Virus record (IMG/VR): IMGVR_UViG_3300030118_001088
Span: 1 to 38,968 of that record
Source: a virus
DNA: 38,968 nt
Strand: one strand, 5' to 3'
The notes under the pieces are model-generated. The model was not told where the DNA came from. It saw only the letters and a list, made by a program, of their open reading frames with translations, and ran no database searches. Positions 18,259-29,900 of this stretch are shown here, one piece after another. Every line of letters begins with the position of its first letter. Position 1 is the stretch's first letter. A program made the translations under genes and the position numbers.

Positions 18259-18266
18259 TATATTTG
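18259..18266 (+). promoter_or_regulatory. -7 promoter element upstream of the ejection-protein genes
   Basis: TATATTTG sits in the 26-nt gap between the tail hub gene and ATG 18274. Only seven bases (TAAAACT) separate it from the ATG, so the transcript would have almost no leader. No TTG is seen at -33. Confidence 0.6.
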
Positions 18267-18273
18267 TAAAACT

Positions 18274-19260
18274 ATGGCTAAAAAGAAAAAAAAGTTATTA
18301 AAAGGATTAAGAGGACCAAGTTACTTTATTGGAGGAATAATAGCAGGATTTGGTGCTAAAAAGAGAGCTAAGGAAGGTGAGGCTAAAGCTAGAGAGGCTA
18401 TGGCTGCTGCTGCTGCCCAAAGAGAAGCTGAGAAAGCAAAAAGACAAACTCTTGCTTTATCTCCTGAAGTTGAAAAATTAAAAGAAGGCTTGGGTGGTGA
18501 TGAAATACAAAGAAGACAAGAAGCTGCAGAAAGAATGAGAGCAGGTGCTACTGCTGCTGCTACCAGAGGTGGAAGTAGGGTAGATCCATTTGCTGCTGCT
18601 CAAGCTGGTTCTCAAGCTGAGGGTCAATTAGCCACAGATCAAGCTACTGCTCAAAGGTCAGGGTTACAGGCTGCACAAACTGAAAGAGCAGATCTTAGAA
18701 GAATACAAGAAGAAAGAAGTACAGCAGACATAGCACAAGCAGAGACAGAAAGATTAGAAGGTAGAACAGATGTTATGAGTGCTCAACAAAGTGCTGAAGC
18801 TGCTAGGCAACAAATATATGGTGGAATAGATGCTGGTATTGGTCTAGCTACAGGTGGTATGTTTGGTAGAAAAGGTGCTGTTGTTAAGAAAGGATTAAAA
18901 GAAAGAATGAAGAAAAGAAAAATGCAAGTTCCAGCAGAAGAGCCTGAAGTAACACCAGGAGAGTTTTCTCACGAAAAAAACCCAATAGATTTAGTTCAAA
19001 GAGATGGAAATGGAAAAGGGGAAAAAATAGGAGAGATGACTGGTGGAGAAGCTATAGTTCCTCCAAAGAATGTAAAGCAAATAAGAGACTTGATAAGAGA
19101 AAAAGATGGTGATGAGTTAGTATCACTAATGGATAGACTTTTAACAAAATGGGATAAGGAAGCTGAAGAAAACAATAAAGAAGAAGCAAAAGCTAGACAT
19201 GGTGCTGTTCACAAACCTAGACTACCAAGATTTAAAAAAAGAAGTTCAATAATTAGTTAA
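18274..19260 (+). CDS. Ala-rich internal virion protein (position of T7 gp14)
   Basis: A 328-residue protein with a very basic start (AKKKKKLLKGLRG), a Gly-rich hydrophobic stretch (SYFIGGIIAGFGAKK, residues 16-30), a long Ala/Gln/Glu/Arg helix (residues ~30-185), a second Gly/hydrophobic stretch (YGGIDAGIGLATGGMFG) and a C-terminal MTGGEAIVPPKNV segment seen in phage tail and ejection proteins. The combination of long Ala-rich helix and short membrane-active stretches resembles the smallest of the three internal virion proteins that podoviruses inject to cross the envelope. Sequence identity to T7 gp14 is not claimed; the assignment is by architecture and by being first of a trio. Confidence 0.6.
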   Translation: MAKKKKKLLKGLRGPSYFIGGIIAGFGAKKRAKEGEAKAREAMAAAAAQREAEKAKRQTLALSPEVEKLKEGLGGDEIQRRQEAAERMRAGATAAATRGGSRVDPFAAAQAGSQAEGQLATDQATAQRSGLQAAQTERADLRRIQEERSTADIAQAETERLEGRTDVMSAQQSAEAARQQIYGGIDAGIGLATGGMFGRKGAVVKKGLKERMKKRKMQVPAEEPEVTPGEFSHEKNPIDLVQRDGNGKGEKIGEMTGGEAIVPPKNVKQIRDLIREKDGDELVSLMDRLLTKWDKEAEENNKEEAKARHGAVHKPRLPRFKKRSSIIS

Positions 19261-19269
19261 AATTTTTAT

Positions 19270-20982
19270 ATGCCTTTTGCAGATGTATCAGATATTATAG
19301 GTAAAAGAAACTTAGTACAAGAAGCTCAACAGTGGGCTCAACTAGGTCTTGAGAAGAGAAAAGTGGCCATGATGGAAGAAAAGGCTCAAGAACAAAGCAA
19401 GGTTAAAAATTATGAATTTAATCAAGCTGAATTTGGAGTTAACAATCCATACTTTAGCGACCAAATGAGAAACCTTAACGATAAGTCTTATCAGTGGGTT
19501 TTAGCTAATGCTGATCTTTTAAAGATAGATCCTACTAGTCCAGATGCTTCACCAGAAGTTAAACAAGCACATAGAATAAATGCTAACCTTCAAATGTCTG
19601 CAAAACAGATTAGCTCTATATCTACAAATTTATCTAATAAGTATAAAAGTAACTTGAATAAAATGAATAATCCACAGACAAAAGATCTGTTTAATAATTC
19701 AGAAAATGTTTCTTTAATGCAGGGTGTTGAGAATCTTTGGAAAACTTTTGGGGCAGATGGTAGTATGTTTTTTGATATTGATTTTAATACAGGTAATCTT
19801 GTTATTAAAGAAAGACAAAAGATGCAAGTACAAGAAGCAAATGAAAATGGAGAACTTCTTTTTATTAATTCTGATGGTAAAAAAGTAACACAGGATGATG
19901 ATGCGTTTGATGAAAACTCACAACCATCAATGGTAGAGGGAGAAGAGTTTGACGAAGAAAATGTTAAAACCATGAATTTAGATGAGTGGAGCAACAGTGT
20001 ATTAAAAGATGTTGTTCCTCACGATAGTAGTAAAGCAGTATCATATAAAGATATATTTAGAACTATTGATGGTACTGCTACTGCAGAGAACCCTAAAGAT
20101 CAGTTAAACGAAAGAGAGATGAAGTCATTAATACAAGATAAGATACTTGGACCTGGTGGTATTTACTCCCCTGATGGATCATATATTTTATCATCTGATG
20201 GTAATGCTATACTAAGACAATGGAAGCAAGAAAATCCAAATTCAGATTTACCATCTATGGATGAGTTAAAAAACTTTGCTTTTGAAAGAGCTCAAGCAGA
20301 GTATCAGACTATAGCTAGAGATACATATAAGCCACCTAAAACAGAGGAAGTAGACTTAGGTATATATAGTGATCCACAAAGATTTAATCGACTTTATACT
20401 GAAACTGATGACATTTCAGAAAATTATATATTAAGTTCACCATTAGCTATTGGTACTAGAACTGGTGGGATAAAAACAACTTCAAACTTAAGTAATGTTT
20501 TTATGCCAGATAATATGGACAATTTAGAATCTTTCTTACAAACAGAAGAGGGTAAAACAACAGGAAAAAAAGAATTTGATATTTTGGTTAACACCATTGG
20601 TATAAAGCGTTCTGCTATAAAAACGATGGAAGATGGTTCTGAAAAACAAATTTATTTAACTAAACAACAAGAGGAAATGTCTGATAAACAACTTAAAGAA
20701 CTAGGAATAACTCCAGGTGATTGGGCTCAAGTTGCTATAGGTGTACTTACCCCCTCTGTTGCTGGGGAACAAGATAATAAAGCGTTAGGTAATTTATCAA
20801 AAAATAACGTGTTACCAAAAGATGCTAAAAGCAGCTCTGCAATAGTTGTATTACCTATTAACAAGATTTTAGGAAAAGTTGGGACTGATGACTACCCAAT
20901 AATAAGTACTTTGGATGAAGTACAAAAACGAAGAAATAGTGCTAATACATCTAGTAGTATTGGTACTTATGACAATTTATAA
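19270..20982 (+). CDS. Helical internal virion protein (position of T7 gp15)
   Basis: A 570-residue protein starting 9 nt after the previous gene. The first ~60 residues are helical and Gln/Glu/Lys-rich (VQEAQQWAQLGLEKRKVAMM), and the remainder is mixed helical sequence with acidic insertions near residues 200-240. No transmembrane segment and no catalytic motif is evident. It lies between the Ala-rich 328-residue protein and the giant polyvalent protein, so it occupies the middle place of an internal virion protein trio. The family is not recognised; a structural virion role is the safest statement. Confidence 0.6.
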   Translation: MPFADVSDIIGKRNLVQEAQQWAQLGLEKRKVAMMEEKAQEQSKVKNYEFNQAEFGVNNPYFSDQMRNLNDKSYQWVLANADLLKIDPTSPDASPEVKQAHRINANLQMSAKQISSISTNLSNKYKSNLNKMNNPQTKDLFNNSENVSLMQGVENLWKTFGADGSMFFDIDFNTGNLVIKERQKMQVQEANENGELLFINSDGKKVTQDDDAFDENSQPSMVEGEEFDEENVKTMNLDEWSNSVLKDVVPHDSSKAVSYKDIFRTIDGTATAENPKDQLNEREMKSLIQDKILGPGGIYSPDGSYILSSDGNAILRQWKQENPNSDLPSMDELKNFAFERAQAEYQTIARDTYKPPKTEEVDLGIYSDPQRFNRLYTETDDISENYILSSPLAIGTRTGGIKTTSNLSNVFMPDNMDNLESFLQTEEGKTTGKKEFDILVNTIGIKRSAIKTMEDGSEKQIYLTKQQEEMSDKQLKELGITPGDWAQVAIGVLTPSVAGEQDNKALGNLSKNNVLPKDAKSSSAIVVLPINKILGKVGTDDYPIISTLDEVQKRRNSANTSSSIGTYDNL

Positions 20983-20992
20983 ATTTTAATTA

Positions 20993-23900
20993 ATGGACAA
21001 GTTACAAGCTCTATATGACAAATTATCAAGTGATGGTTTATACACTAAATCATTTGATGAGTTTGTTACTCAATTCTCAGAGCCTTCAAGTCAACAAGCT
21101 TTACACGAAAAGCTTTCTAGTGATGGTTTATACACAAAATCATACGAAGATTTTCAGAATCAGTTTTTTTCTGAAGTAAAAAAAAAAGACCAGCCAGAAC
21201 AACCAGACGATTCTTCAGTTGTGGAAGATGGTACGTCAGGTGTGGAAGATGGGTCTTTGGACTCTGGAGAACAAGAGGATGAAGTAATAAATCAAATATT
21301 TCCTGAAATAAAAGATGCTGATGGCAATAAATTACCCACTAATTTAAGTCCTGATGACACCTCTTATATGGTTGATATATCTCAGGCTTTTCCACAGATA
21401 AAAAACCTACCAAGTGAAAAAAAGAATTTTAACTCAAGATTAGTAGACCCTAAAGTTGCTCAGTTCTTAGCTGAGCTACAGGAGATATATCCTGAAGAAG
21501 ACTTTAACAACTTAGATATAACTAGTTTATTTAGAGATCAAAAACATCATAGATTTTACGAAGCTGAGAGAGAGGGTAGAAAACCTGAATCTAATGTTCA
21601 CTCTAGACATAAACATGGTTTAGCTATGGATGTAGCAGGTGAATCAGGAAAAAAGTTAATGACTTTTTTATATGAAGACCCTAAAGGACAAGCTCTTGCT
21701 AAAAAATGGGGCTCTGGAGGTAACTTAAAAAATGGTATACATGACGAGTATGGAGACATGTATAAAAAACAGCACAATTTAAATCACTTACATTTTAGCT
21801 TTAAGAGAGGTCAGATAGATAACACTGACTACGTACAAACAAAGGTAAATATAAATAAAAAACCAGAAATAAATTTAGGAGAAGATGTTGATTTAGGGGA
21901 CTTTGCAAAGGCTTCAATAGAAGAAGTAGTAGAAGAAACAACCCCTGAAGAGGAGGGTAGTATGGACAACCCAGGTCTTTATGGTAGATTTAATTCACAA
22001 GAAGTAGTAGAGAACCCTGAAATATTTGATGAGTATTCTATAGACTTTGAGCTACAAAAATTATACAATCCTGAAATCACAGAAGAAGAAAAAAACACAA
22101 CAATACAAAACATAAAAGAGAAAGCTTACAATGCAGAAGGCAATCAAAGACTTGTGCATAAGTTTCCTGTAAAAGAACTATTGGGGTCAGATGGTAAAGC
22201 TTTAGTTGGTGGTAGAGACGTTTACTTAACTTATGACGTTGATGACAATGGGGAGAAAACTTACAAAGTTGTAGATCCTATTCTTGGTGAATTTGTCTCC
22301 TCTAGTAAAACAAAGCAAAATACCATAAGAGAATTAAATAAAAAAATTCAGCAAAAGAGATCTGAAGCTGATGAAACTAGACCAAGGCAAATAAGTTCTT
22401 TTAAAGGTATGCCAGTATTTGAAAAAGAATCAGAGGAACATGCAAAAATAAAAGAAGAAATATTTGCTTTAGAATCTCAATTAAACGAATTAGTTTCTTC
22501 ACCTTCTGGTGAAAGAGACGCTTTAGTTCAATGGATGTTATCTAATCAAGCTACTTTTTTAAGTAAAGGTGGAGAAATGAAAGATCTTTCAGAATTTAAT
22601 AAAGACTCTAAAGGAGAAATAGGTTTGTTTTTAAATGCTATGAACACAGCTTATAATGATGCTCCATTTACAACAGATACTCCAGGTGAATTGTTAAGCA
22701 TGGACATATTAGACTATGATGGTTACACAGAAGGAGAGGGTTTAACAAGCTTGTTAACTAATGAAGCTTCAGACTTAAAAGGTATATCTGTTAATCCAAG
22801 GACTATATTAGATGATCTTTTAGGGGAAGAAAAAATTGAATATGAAGGTAGATTATCAGAGCAAATAGATGCAATAAAAATGATTAACAATGATGAAACA
22901 TTAAAGCTTTATTGGCAACTATATAATTTTAGTGGTTTTGATAATAATTTTACATCTGAAGATTATAAAAGATTACAATTTTTAGATAAAAAATATGGAG
23001 ACAAAGTTTATAATAAAAAAAACACTAACCCTGCAGAAATAATAAAATGGCTTGAGTTACAAGAAAGAAGACAAACTGCTTTTTCTATTTGGTCTGCAGA
23101 TCAGTTAAGAAAAGTTACAGAAAGGGTAACGTCTAAATTAGAAAAAAATGGAGGATTAAAAGAATTTAATGACTTAATAGACGAGGTTGGATCACTAACA
23201 GATGAACAAATTATTATAAAGAATAAAATAGACAAGCCTCAAGGTTATATTTATTTTGATAAAGAAGAGTATGAAGAAGATCAAAAACTTTTAGAAAGGT
23301 TTAACGAAATAAACAAAATAAAAAAAGAATTAGAACAAGAAGGGGAAGATTTAAAGAAAAAGTACCCTGAGTTTAACACTTTTGATGGCATAAATAAAAC
23401 ACAAGATATTTTAACAAACCATGCTTTAGCTTTAAACGAACAAAGAGGTCTTTTGGAGGAGCACGAAAGATGGAAAAGAAACGCAAAAAAAGAAGCAGAT
23501 GAAAAATATAAAGATAAAAATAGTGTTGGGAAAGCTCTTTCTTGGCTTGGTGATTCTGTTTTTGAGGGTTTTGCAAAATTAGGAAAAAGTATTGTCCTTG
23601 ATTTTCCTAGATTATTAGATGGGTTTTTAAGAAATGAATACAATGAACTTGACGCACTTAGTGATGGTGCTAACGATTTATTTAATGATGGACTTAATAG
23701 AGTTTTTGGAGACGATAGTTTAAATCAAAAAGGTGCTGGGGGTTTTAGTCAATATACTGTTGATATGGGAAATGGATTTAAAGTAATGGTAGACAGAACT
23801 GGGAATCCTTTGGAAACTTATTACGAGGATGATGATGGTTTTATGATTAGAACAGATTATGATAAAAATCAAGAGTTAATAAAAAAATACACAGACAATA

Positions 23901-26900
23901 AAGATGAATATGAAATAAAAAAAGAAACAAATTACACTGCAGGATTTAATATGTTAACAGATGCTGTAACCACATTTGCTGGTGATGTAGCTTTAACCTA
24001 TGCTACTCTTGGGGTTGGTTCATCAGTTGGATTAGGTAGAATTGGAGTAGGTAGCACCAATACCTGGAGAAAAATTGCTATGGGTACTTCCATGTGGATC
24101 AATCATAGTGGAAACTTATACAATATGGCTAAAGAACAAGGAATGACTGATAGGGAGTCCTCTTCCTATGCAACCTTAATGAGTGTACTTTTTGGGCTAT
24201 CTAATGCTTATATATCACCTAACCTTGGAATACTTGGAGCCACACCTAAAATGGCTAAAGGTAAAACAAACACTGCTATGCTATCTATGATACTTGGAAA
24301 CGCATCTAAGCAAAACACTTTAAAAGCAACTAGTAAACATATGTTAATAGAGGGGTTTAAAGAGGGAGGTCAGGAACTAGTTGATGAAAATCTTCAGTCT
24401 TTAGTGGGTCAAGTTTACAATCAATATAAAGGGACTGACTTTGAAAAACTAAACTATGACCAAGCAAGAGATGCTGCTATAGCTGGTTTTGTTATTGGTT
24501 CTGTTGCTTCTATATCATCAAGGCCTACAACTAGCTCTATGCAGGTAGCATCTTTACACAAAGCTTATAAGTATAAAGATAATGTATTTCAGTCTTTAGA
24601 TAAAATGGTTGGTGAAACTATTAATCTTAATGGTAAAAGAGTAAAGTTAACTAAGTCTTTTATTAATAGTAGAAAGCAAAAGTTAAATAGATTGTTTGAA
24701 CAAGTTAATTCATTAAAGTCCCAGCCAGGAGTTAAGTTAAATAATGAAAGTGAAGCTATATTATTAGCCTTAATAAATAGAAGAAATAACGTAGAGGCTT
24801 TTCAAAATGATAAAAAATTTGGTCCTAAATTTAAGCAAGAAATGGAGCAAATAGACAATCAAGTTTCTAGATTGTTAAATGGAGAAAGTGTAGACTCAAT
24901 ATTTTATAAAGAAAGTTCTTTTGATAAACTAGGCATAGATAGTAGTAAAGTATCTTACGCAGGTAAACTTGCAGAAAGACTATTTAGAACAGGTGGTAAG
25001 TTTAGTAGGTCAACTAAAGCAGCAATAGAACAAGAATTAGAGTCAGATATAGATGCTTTAAACAACAAAAAAAAGCCAACACCTGAAGATAAAAAGATAC
25101 TAAGAACGTATAAATCATTATTAAAAAAAGTTAAAAAAGTAAAACCTGATATAAATGAAGAAATCACAGAAACAACCAAACTTGCAATCCAAAAAACTTC
25201 CCCTGGACTTAGAGCTAAAATTGAACAGCTTGTCGAAAGACTTAAAAGTAAAGGTATTACAGAAAATTTTGGAAACTTATCAGCCACAGAAGAAATCTCT
25301 ATAGATGATACATCAACATTTAAAGATGCTCTTGGTAGAACAATAAAATATGGAGGTAGAAATGGTAAATTGGTCTTAAATAAAAATGGTCAATATGCAA
25401 TAGAATCTGGTGGCAGAAAATATAAAATAGACAACGCAACAAATAGAAAGATGCTTAAGACAGTAGGGGTGGGCATAGACCCTGTTGTGGTATCTATAGA
25501 TGGAGATAAATTAGTAGTTAACAGAGGAAAAGAAAAAAGAGTATTAGAGGTAGTTAGGGGGGCAGGAAATAATGTAGGTGGAGTATTAACTGTTGATAAT
25601 GACACCTTCTCTGATAAAAGAAAACTAAACAGAATAAGAAAACAACTTAACAAACTATCTGGACAATATGCTAATGGTGAAATAAATTTAAGCACATTTA
25701 GAAATGAAGCAAGTAAAATATCTGGAGTTGAATTAATAACTGATAAAGACATATCTCTTGATGTAGCAGCTAATCAATTAATATCTCAAATAATGAACTC
25801 TATTGATGTTGCTTCTATATCCATGAATGAGATAGATAACATTATAGCAGAGGCTCAAGATGAATTGGACACACTACAAGAGTTAGAAGGAAAGTTTCAA
25901 AAAGCAGTAACTAAAGAGGTTACTGATTCAAGAAAAGCTAGAGGGAAAGCTTTAAAACCAGGTAAAAGAGTAAAGAAGGGTCAGCAAACTCTTCTTGATA
26001 TGTCCAAAAAAGAACCAAACAGAAGAAAGTCAAAGATATTAAAGATAGCTCATAATGTTATGTCCTCAATAGGATTTGATGTTGTAGTTCATAGTGATAG
26101 TAATTCTGTGTATGAACACTTTATTCTTAGTGGTCAAAGCCATCAATATGCTCAAAACGCAAAAAACTCTAGAGGTTTTATTTATGAAAAAAATGGAACT
26201 ATACACTTTAATTTAGAAACAGCTAGTTTAAATACAATGTTTCATGAGGGTGCACATCCATTTGTTAGTGTTTTACAAAACCTAGCTAAACAAAAGGGCG
26301 ATAAAGCTAACGATGCAAAAAAAATATTACAAGAAGCTAAAGAGTTTTTATCAAAAAGAAATATAGGTGCAGACAAAGACAATGGAACTTACATAGACTG
26401 GGCTGAAAGAAGTTATCCTAATTTATCAAAAGACGATCAACTAGCAGAGGCTTTAGCAGAATATCTTGGTGACTCTGCTTTAGAAGTTTATGAAAAAGAC
26501 AATAGCTGGGCTAAAGGTATATGGAGAAGAATACTAGGTTTATTTGGTGTAAATGTAGATTCAGATTTTGATGCTTACTCTAAAACTATGGAGGAGGTGT
26601 CTGACTTAGGTGAGTTTACAGAAGTTTTTTCTACAAGTTTAGCTAGGGGCCAAGAATTAGATCCAGGACAAATAGAAGGCACAGATCCTAAATTTCAAGC
26701 AGGTACAGAGGTGCAGTTAAATAATTTAGAGCAAGCTGTGAACTCTATTCAAACAGATAGATCCACAAAACAAGAGATACTAAAACAAATAGATATACAT
26801 TCTACTCCATTGACTAATTTAGAATTAACATTTAGTGGTTTAGAAAACTACTTAGAAGGACTAAAATTAAATTATGACGATCAACTAATTCCTATTCAGG

Positions 26901-29900
26901 CTGTCAAAGACTACATTAATATGAACAAGGTAAGTGTTGACGCTACAAAAGAAAATGAACTTAGCCTTAAAAATCCTATTATGGATCTAGGAAAAGTTAA
27001 GTTTAGAATGGATGACTCTATTGACGAGTCAGGACCTAGAACAATGGTTGTGGAGAACTTTGATGGTGTTGACTTTGGTAGTTTAGAAACTGTTTTCAAA
27101 AACATAATTAAGTATGCTGTAGATAGTGACGTACCTAGAGTAGTTTTTAGTAGTAATGTAATAACTAATGAATCGTCTATTGATGTTTTGGAAGAGGCTA
27201 CGCAATCTATAGATCCTAATTCTGACATTGGGGTAACAGAGTTGGATGGAGAGTCTGTACCTCAAGTTGTGGTATCTAATGGTATGATTGAAAATACCAC
27301 TAAAATTAACAACCCTAAGTTTCAAGCTGCTGGTAGAGATATACTAGATAGTCAAACTCAAACAAGATTTGGGATAATAGGAAAAAAGTTTGGATTCAAT
27401 TTAAACACTATTAAAGATTGGTTTGTTGTAGGTGGTATTGGATCTGGTGCTGTAAAAGAACTTAGAGCCTTAACTAAAGGTAGGCAAAAATCATACATAG
27501 ATAAAGGAGAGTATTTAGTAAAAGAGCTTCAAAAAGTTTTAAAAAAATATCCTGATATAACAATGGAAAATGTTAATGATGTTTTGACAGATCCTACTAA
27601 TAGTAAAGGGGCCAAAACAATCAAAAGAAGTATAAGATTAATAAAAGAAGAAATAAAATCATTAGATGTCTTTAAAGAAAAGTCAGTAAAATACAAAAAA
27701 CTAGAAAAGACTTTAAAATTAAAAGAAGAGCAGTTAAGAAACCTTTATGAAGGGCACAAAAACAAAAGAAAGCTTGATTCTATGCCAGATGATGTGAAAG
27801 AAAAAATAAAAGAGATTAGAGCATACATAGACAATTTAAGTCAAATGTTAATAGATTCTGGCTTATTAAGTGATGAGTTATCTGTATTTTACTCTGAAAA
27901 TAAGGGTATATATTTAACTAGATCTTATAAAGCTCATCAACAAAAAGAACCTACAGGCTTTGCTGCAGGTGCGTTAAAATTTCTATCAGAAAAAGTATTT
28001 GGAAAAGAATTTCAAGATTTAGATTTAATAAAAAGAAATCACAAACTATACAATAGTGCTAAACAATTTTTTAGAAAACAAATATTTGACTCTATGTCTG
28101 ATTCTGAGAAATCAAAAAGAAAAATTTCTAAACCTGAAGACGTGCCAGAATATGAAGTTGATGAGATAATAGGCGAGATACTAAATCCTGTTGATAGGGA
28201 GTCTCCTATTATGATATTAAATAAAGTTGGTCCACAAATAGCAAAATATTTAAAAGGAAGAAAAACAGAAGAACAATTACCAAAAATAATAAGAGATATT
28301 TTAGGTGAAGTTGACAATCCTTTCCTTAATATTTTAACTACTGTAACAAAACAAATTAATTTATTGGAGGGCTCTAGGTATCAAAACTTTTTAGTAGAAA
28401 TGTATGAAGGCACACTTTTATTTGACCCATCTAAACCATTTCCTAAAGAGTTAAGGGATATGGGATTCACTAATAACGACTTAATAGATATACAGCTAAT
28501 GGTTGATGGTGAAATGAAAACTTTTAGAACAGTAAAGGCTGCTGCTGACGCTATGTTAGGAAAAACAACACCAGGTCAAGTTGCTACAGCAGGAACTCAA
28601 GGAGTTCACAAAGCACTTCTTCATGCTTTTAATGGTTATTTTTATAGTTTAGGTTTATTTAAGTTATTTAAAACAGTATTTTCTTTTGCTACACAGGCGA
28701 ATAACTTTAGGGCTAATATATTATATGCTCTTAGAAACGTTCATCTTAATTTCTATAAACATGGTTTTGATGGATTTACCACTACTTTTAAAGCTATGGG
28801 TAAATGGAATGATGCAAAAAAACAAGAACTATATAGAGAATTACTGGAGTTTGGAGTTATTGAGTCTGCAGGTGTATCAGAACTACAAATGATGCTAGAG
28901 GAAGGTGGATCTGATTTCTTACAAGATCCTAACTTTAATCCTATGCGAGAAATAATGGAAATTAAACCTGGATTTTTGGGTGCCAACTGGCTTAAAAGTG
29001 GTCTCTCTAAAGTTAAAAAAGCAGCTTTAGCTACTTATTTATTTGGTGACGCATCTTGGAAAGCTAATGCTTGGTTGCATGAAGTAGAGAGATATAAAAA
29101 AGTAGGATACAGTGACTTTGATGCAAAAAGAATAGCTTCTCAAATAGTAAGAGCAACTTATCCTACCTATGAAAATGTTCCAAAAGCAGTTAAAGCTGTT
29201 GGTTTGATTCCAGATGGTGGTTTATTTGTTTCTTATCCTTTTGAAGTATATAGAACTTCTTTTAATATGGTTGATAGATCTAGAAAAGAAGTTATGGAAG
29301 GAATAAAAAGAAAAAACCCAGAGCTTTTAAAGTTAGGAATGACAAGGCTTTTAAGTTCCACATTAGCCATGTTTCACTCTGGAGTTGTGGCTAAAGCACA
29401 GATAATGGCTTTTATGTTTTTAGTTAAATCTATAAAAACATTATTAGGAGACGAAGAAGAAGAAGAGGGAAAACTTGATGAGACAGGTGAATTTGTATTA
29501 TCAGAGATGAATTTTGATTACATGCTTAATAATGAAATGAGTGAGGACTTTAGAATTTTTATGCCTCACTATTACGAAGATAATCATATTATGATAGTTA
29601 GTCATCCAGATACTGGGGTGTGGAAGTACATAAATGCAAGTAGAGAGGACGCTTTTGGAAATATTAAGTCAACTCTAAGACAATTTACTAATCCTATTGA
29701 GAATCCTACATATGATTATATTTTTCAAAACAAAACCATACATGCGTTATTAGGTGATTTTTTACCTGGTAATAAACAAAAAGTAGCAGAGATAATAGAA
29801 CAGGTAAGAAAAAATGATAAAAACTTAGACAATGATTTTAGTGGAGACGTAATATGGAGAGAGGGAGATAGTGGTTTAACGAAACAGATAAAAGCTCTTA

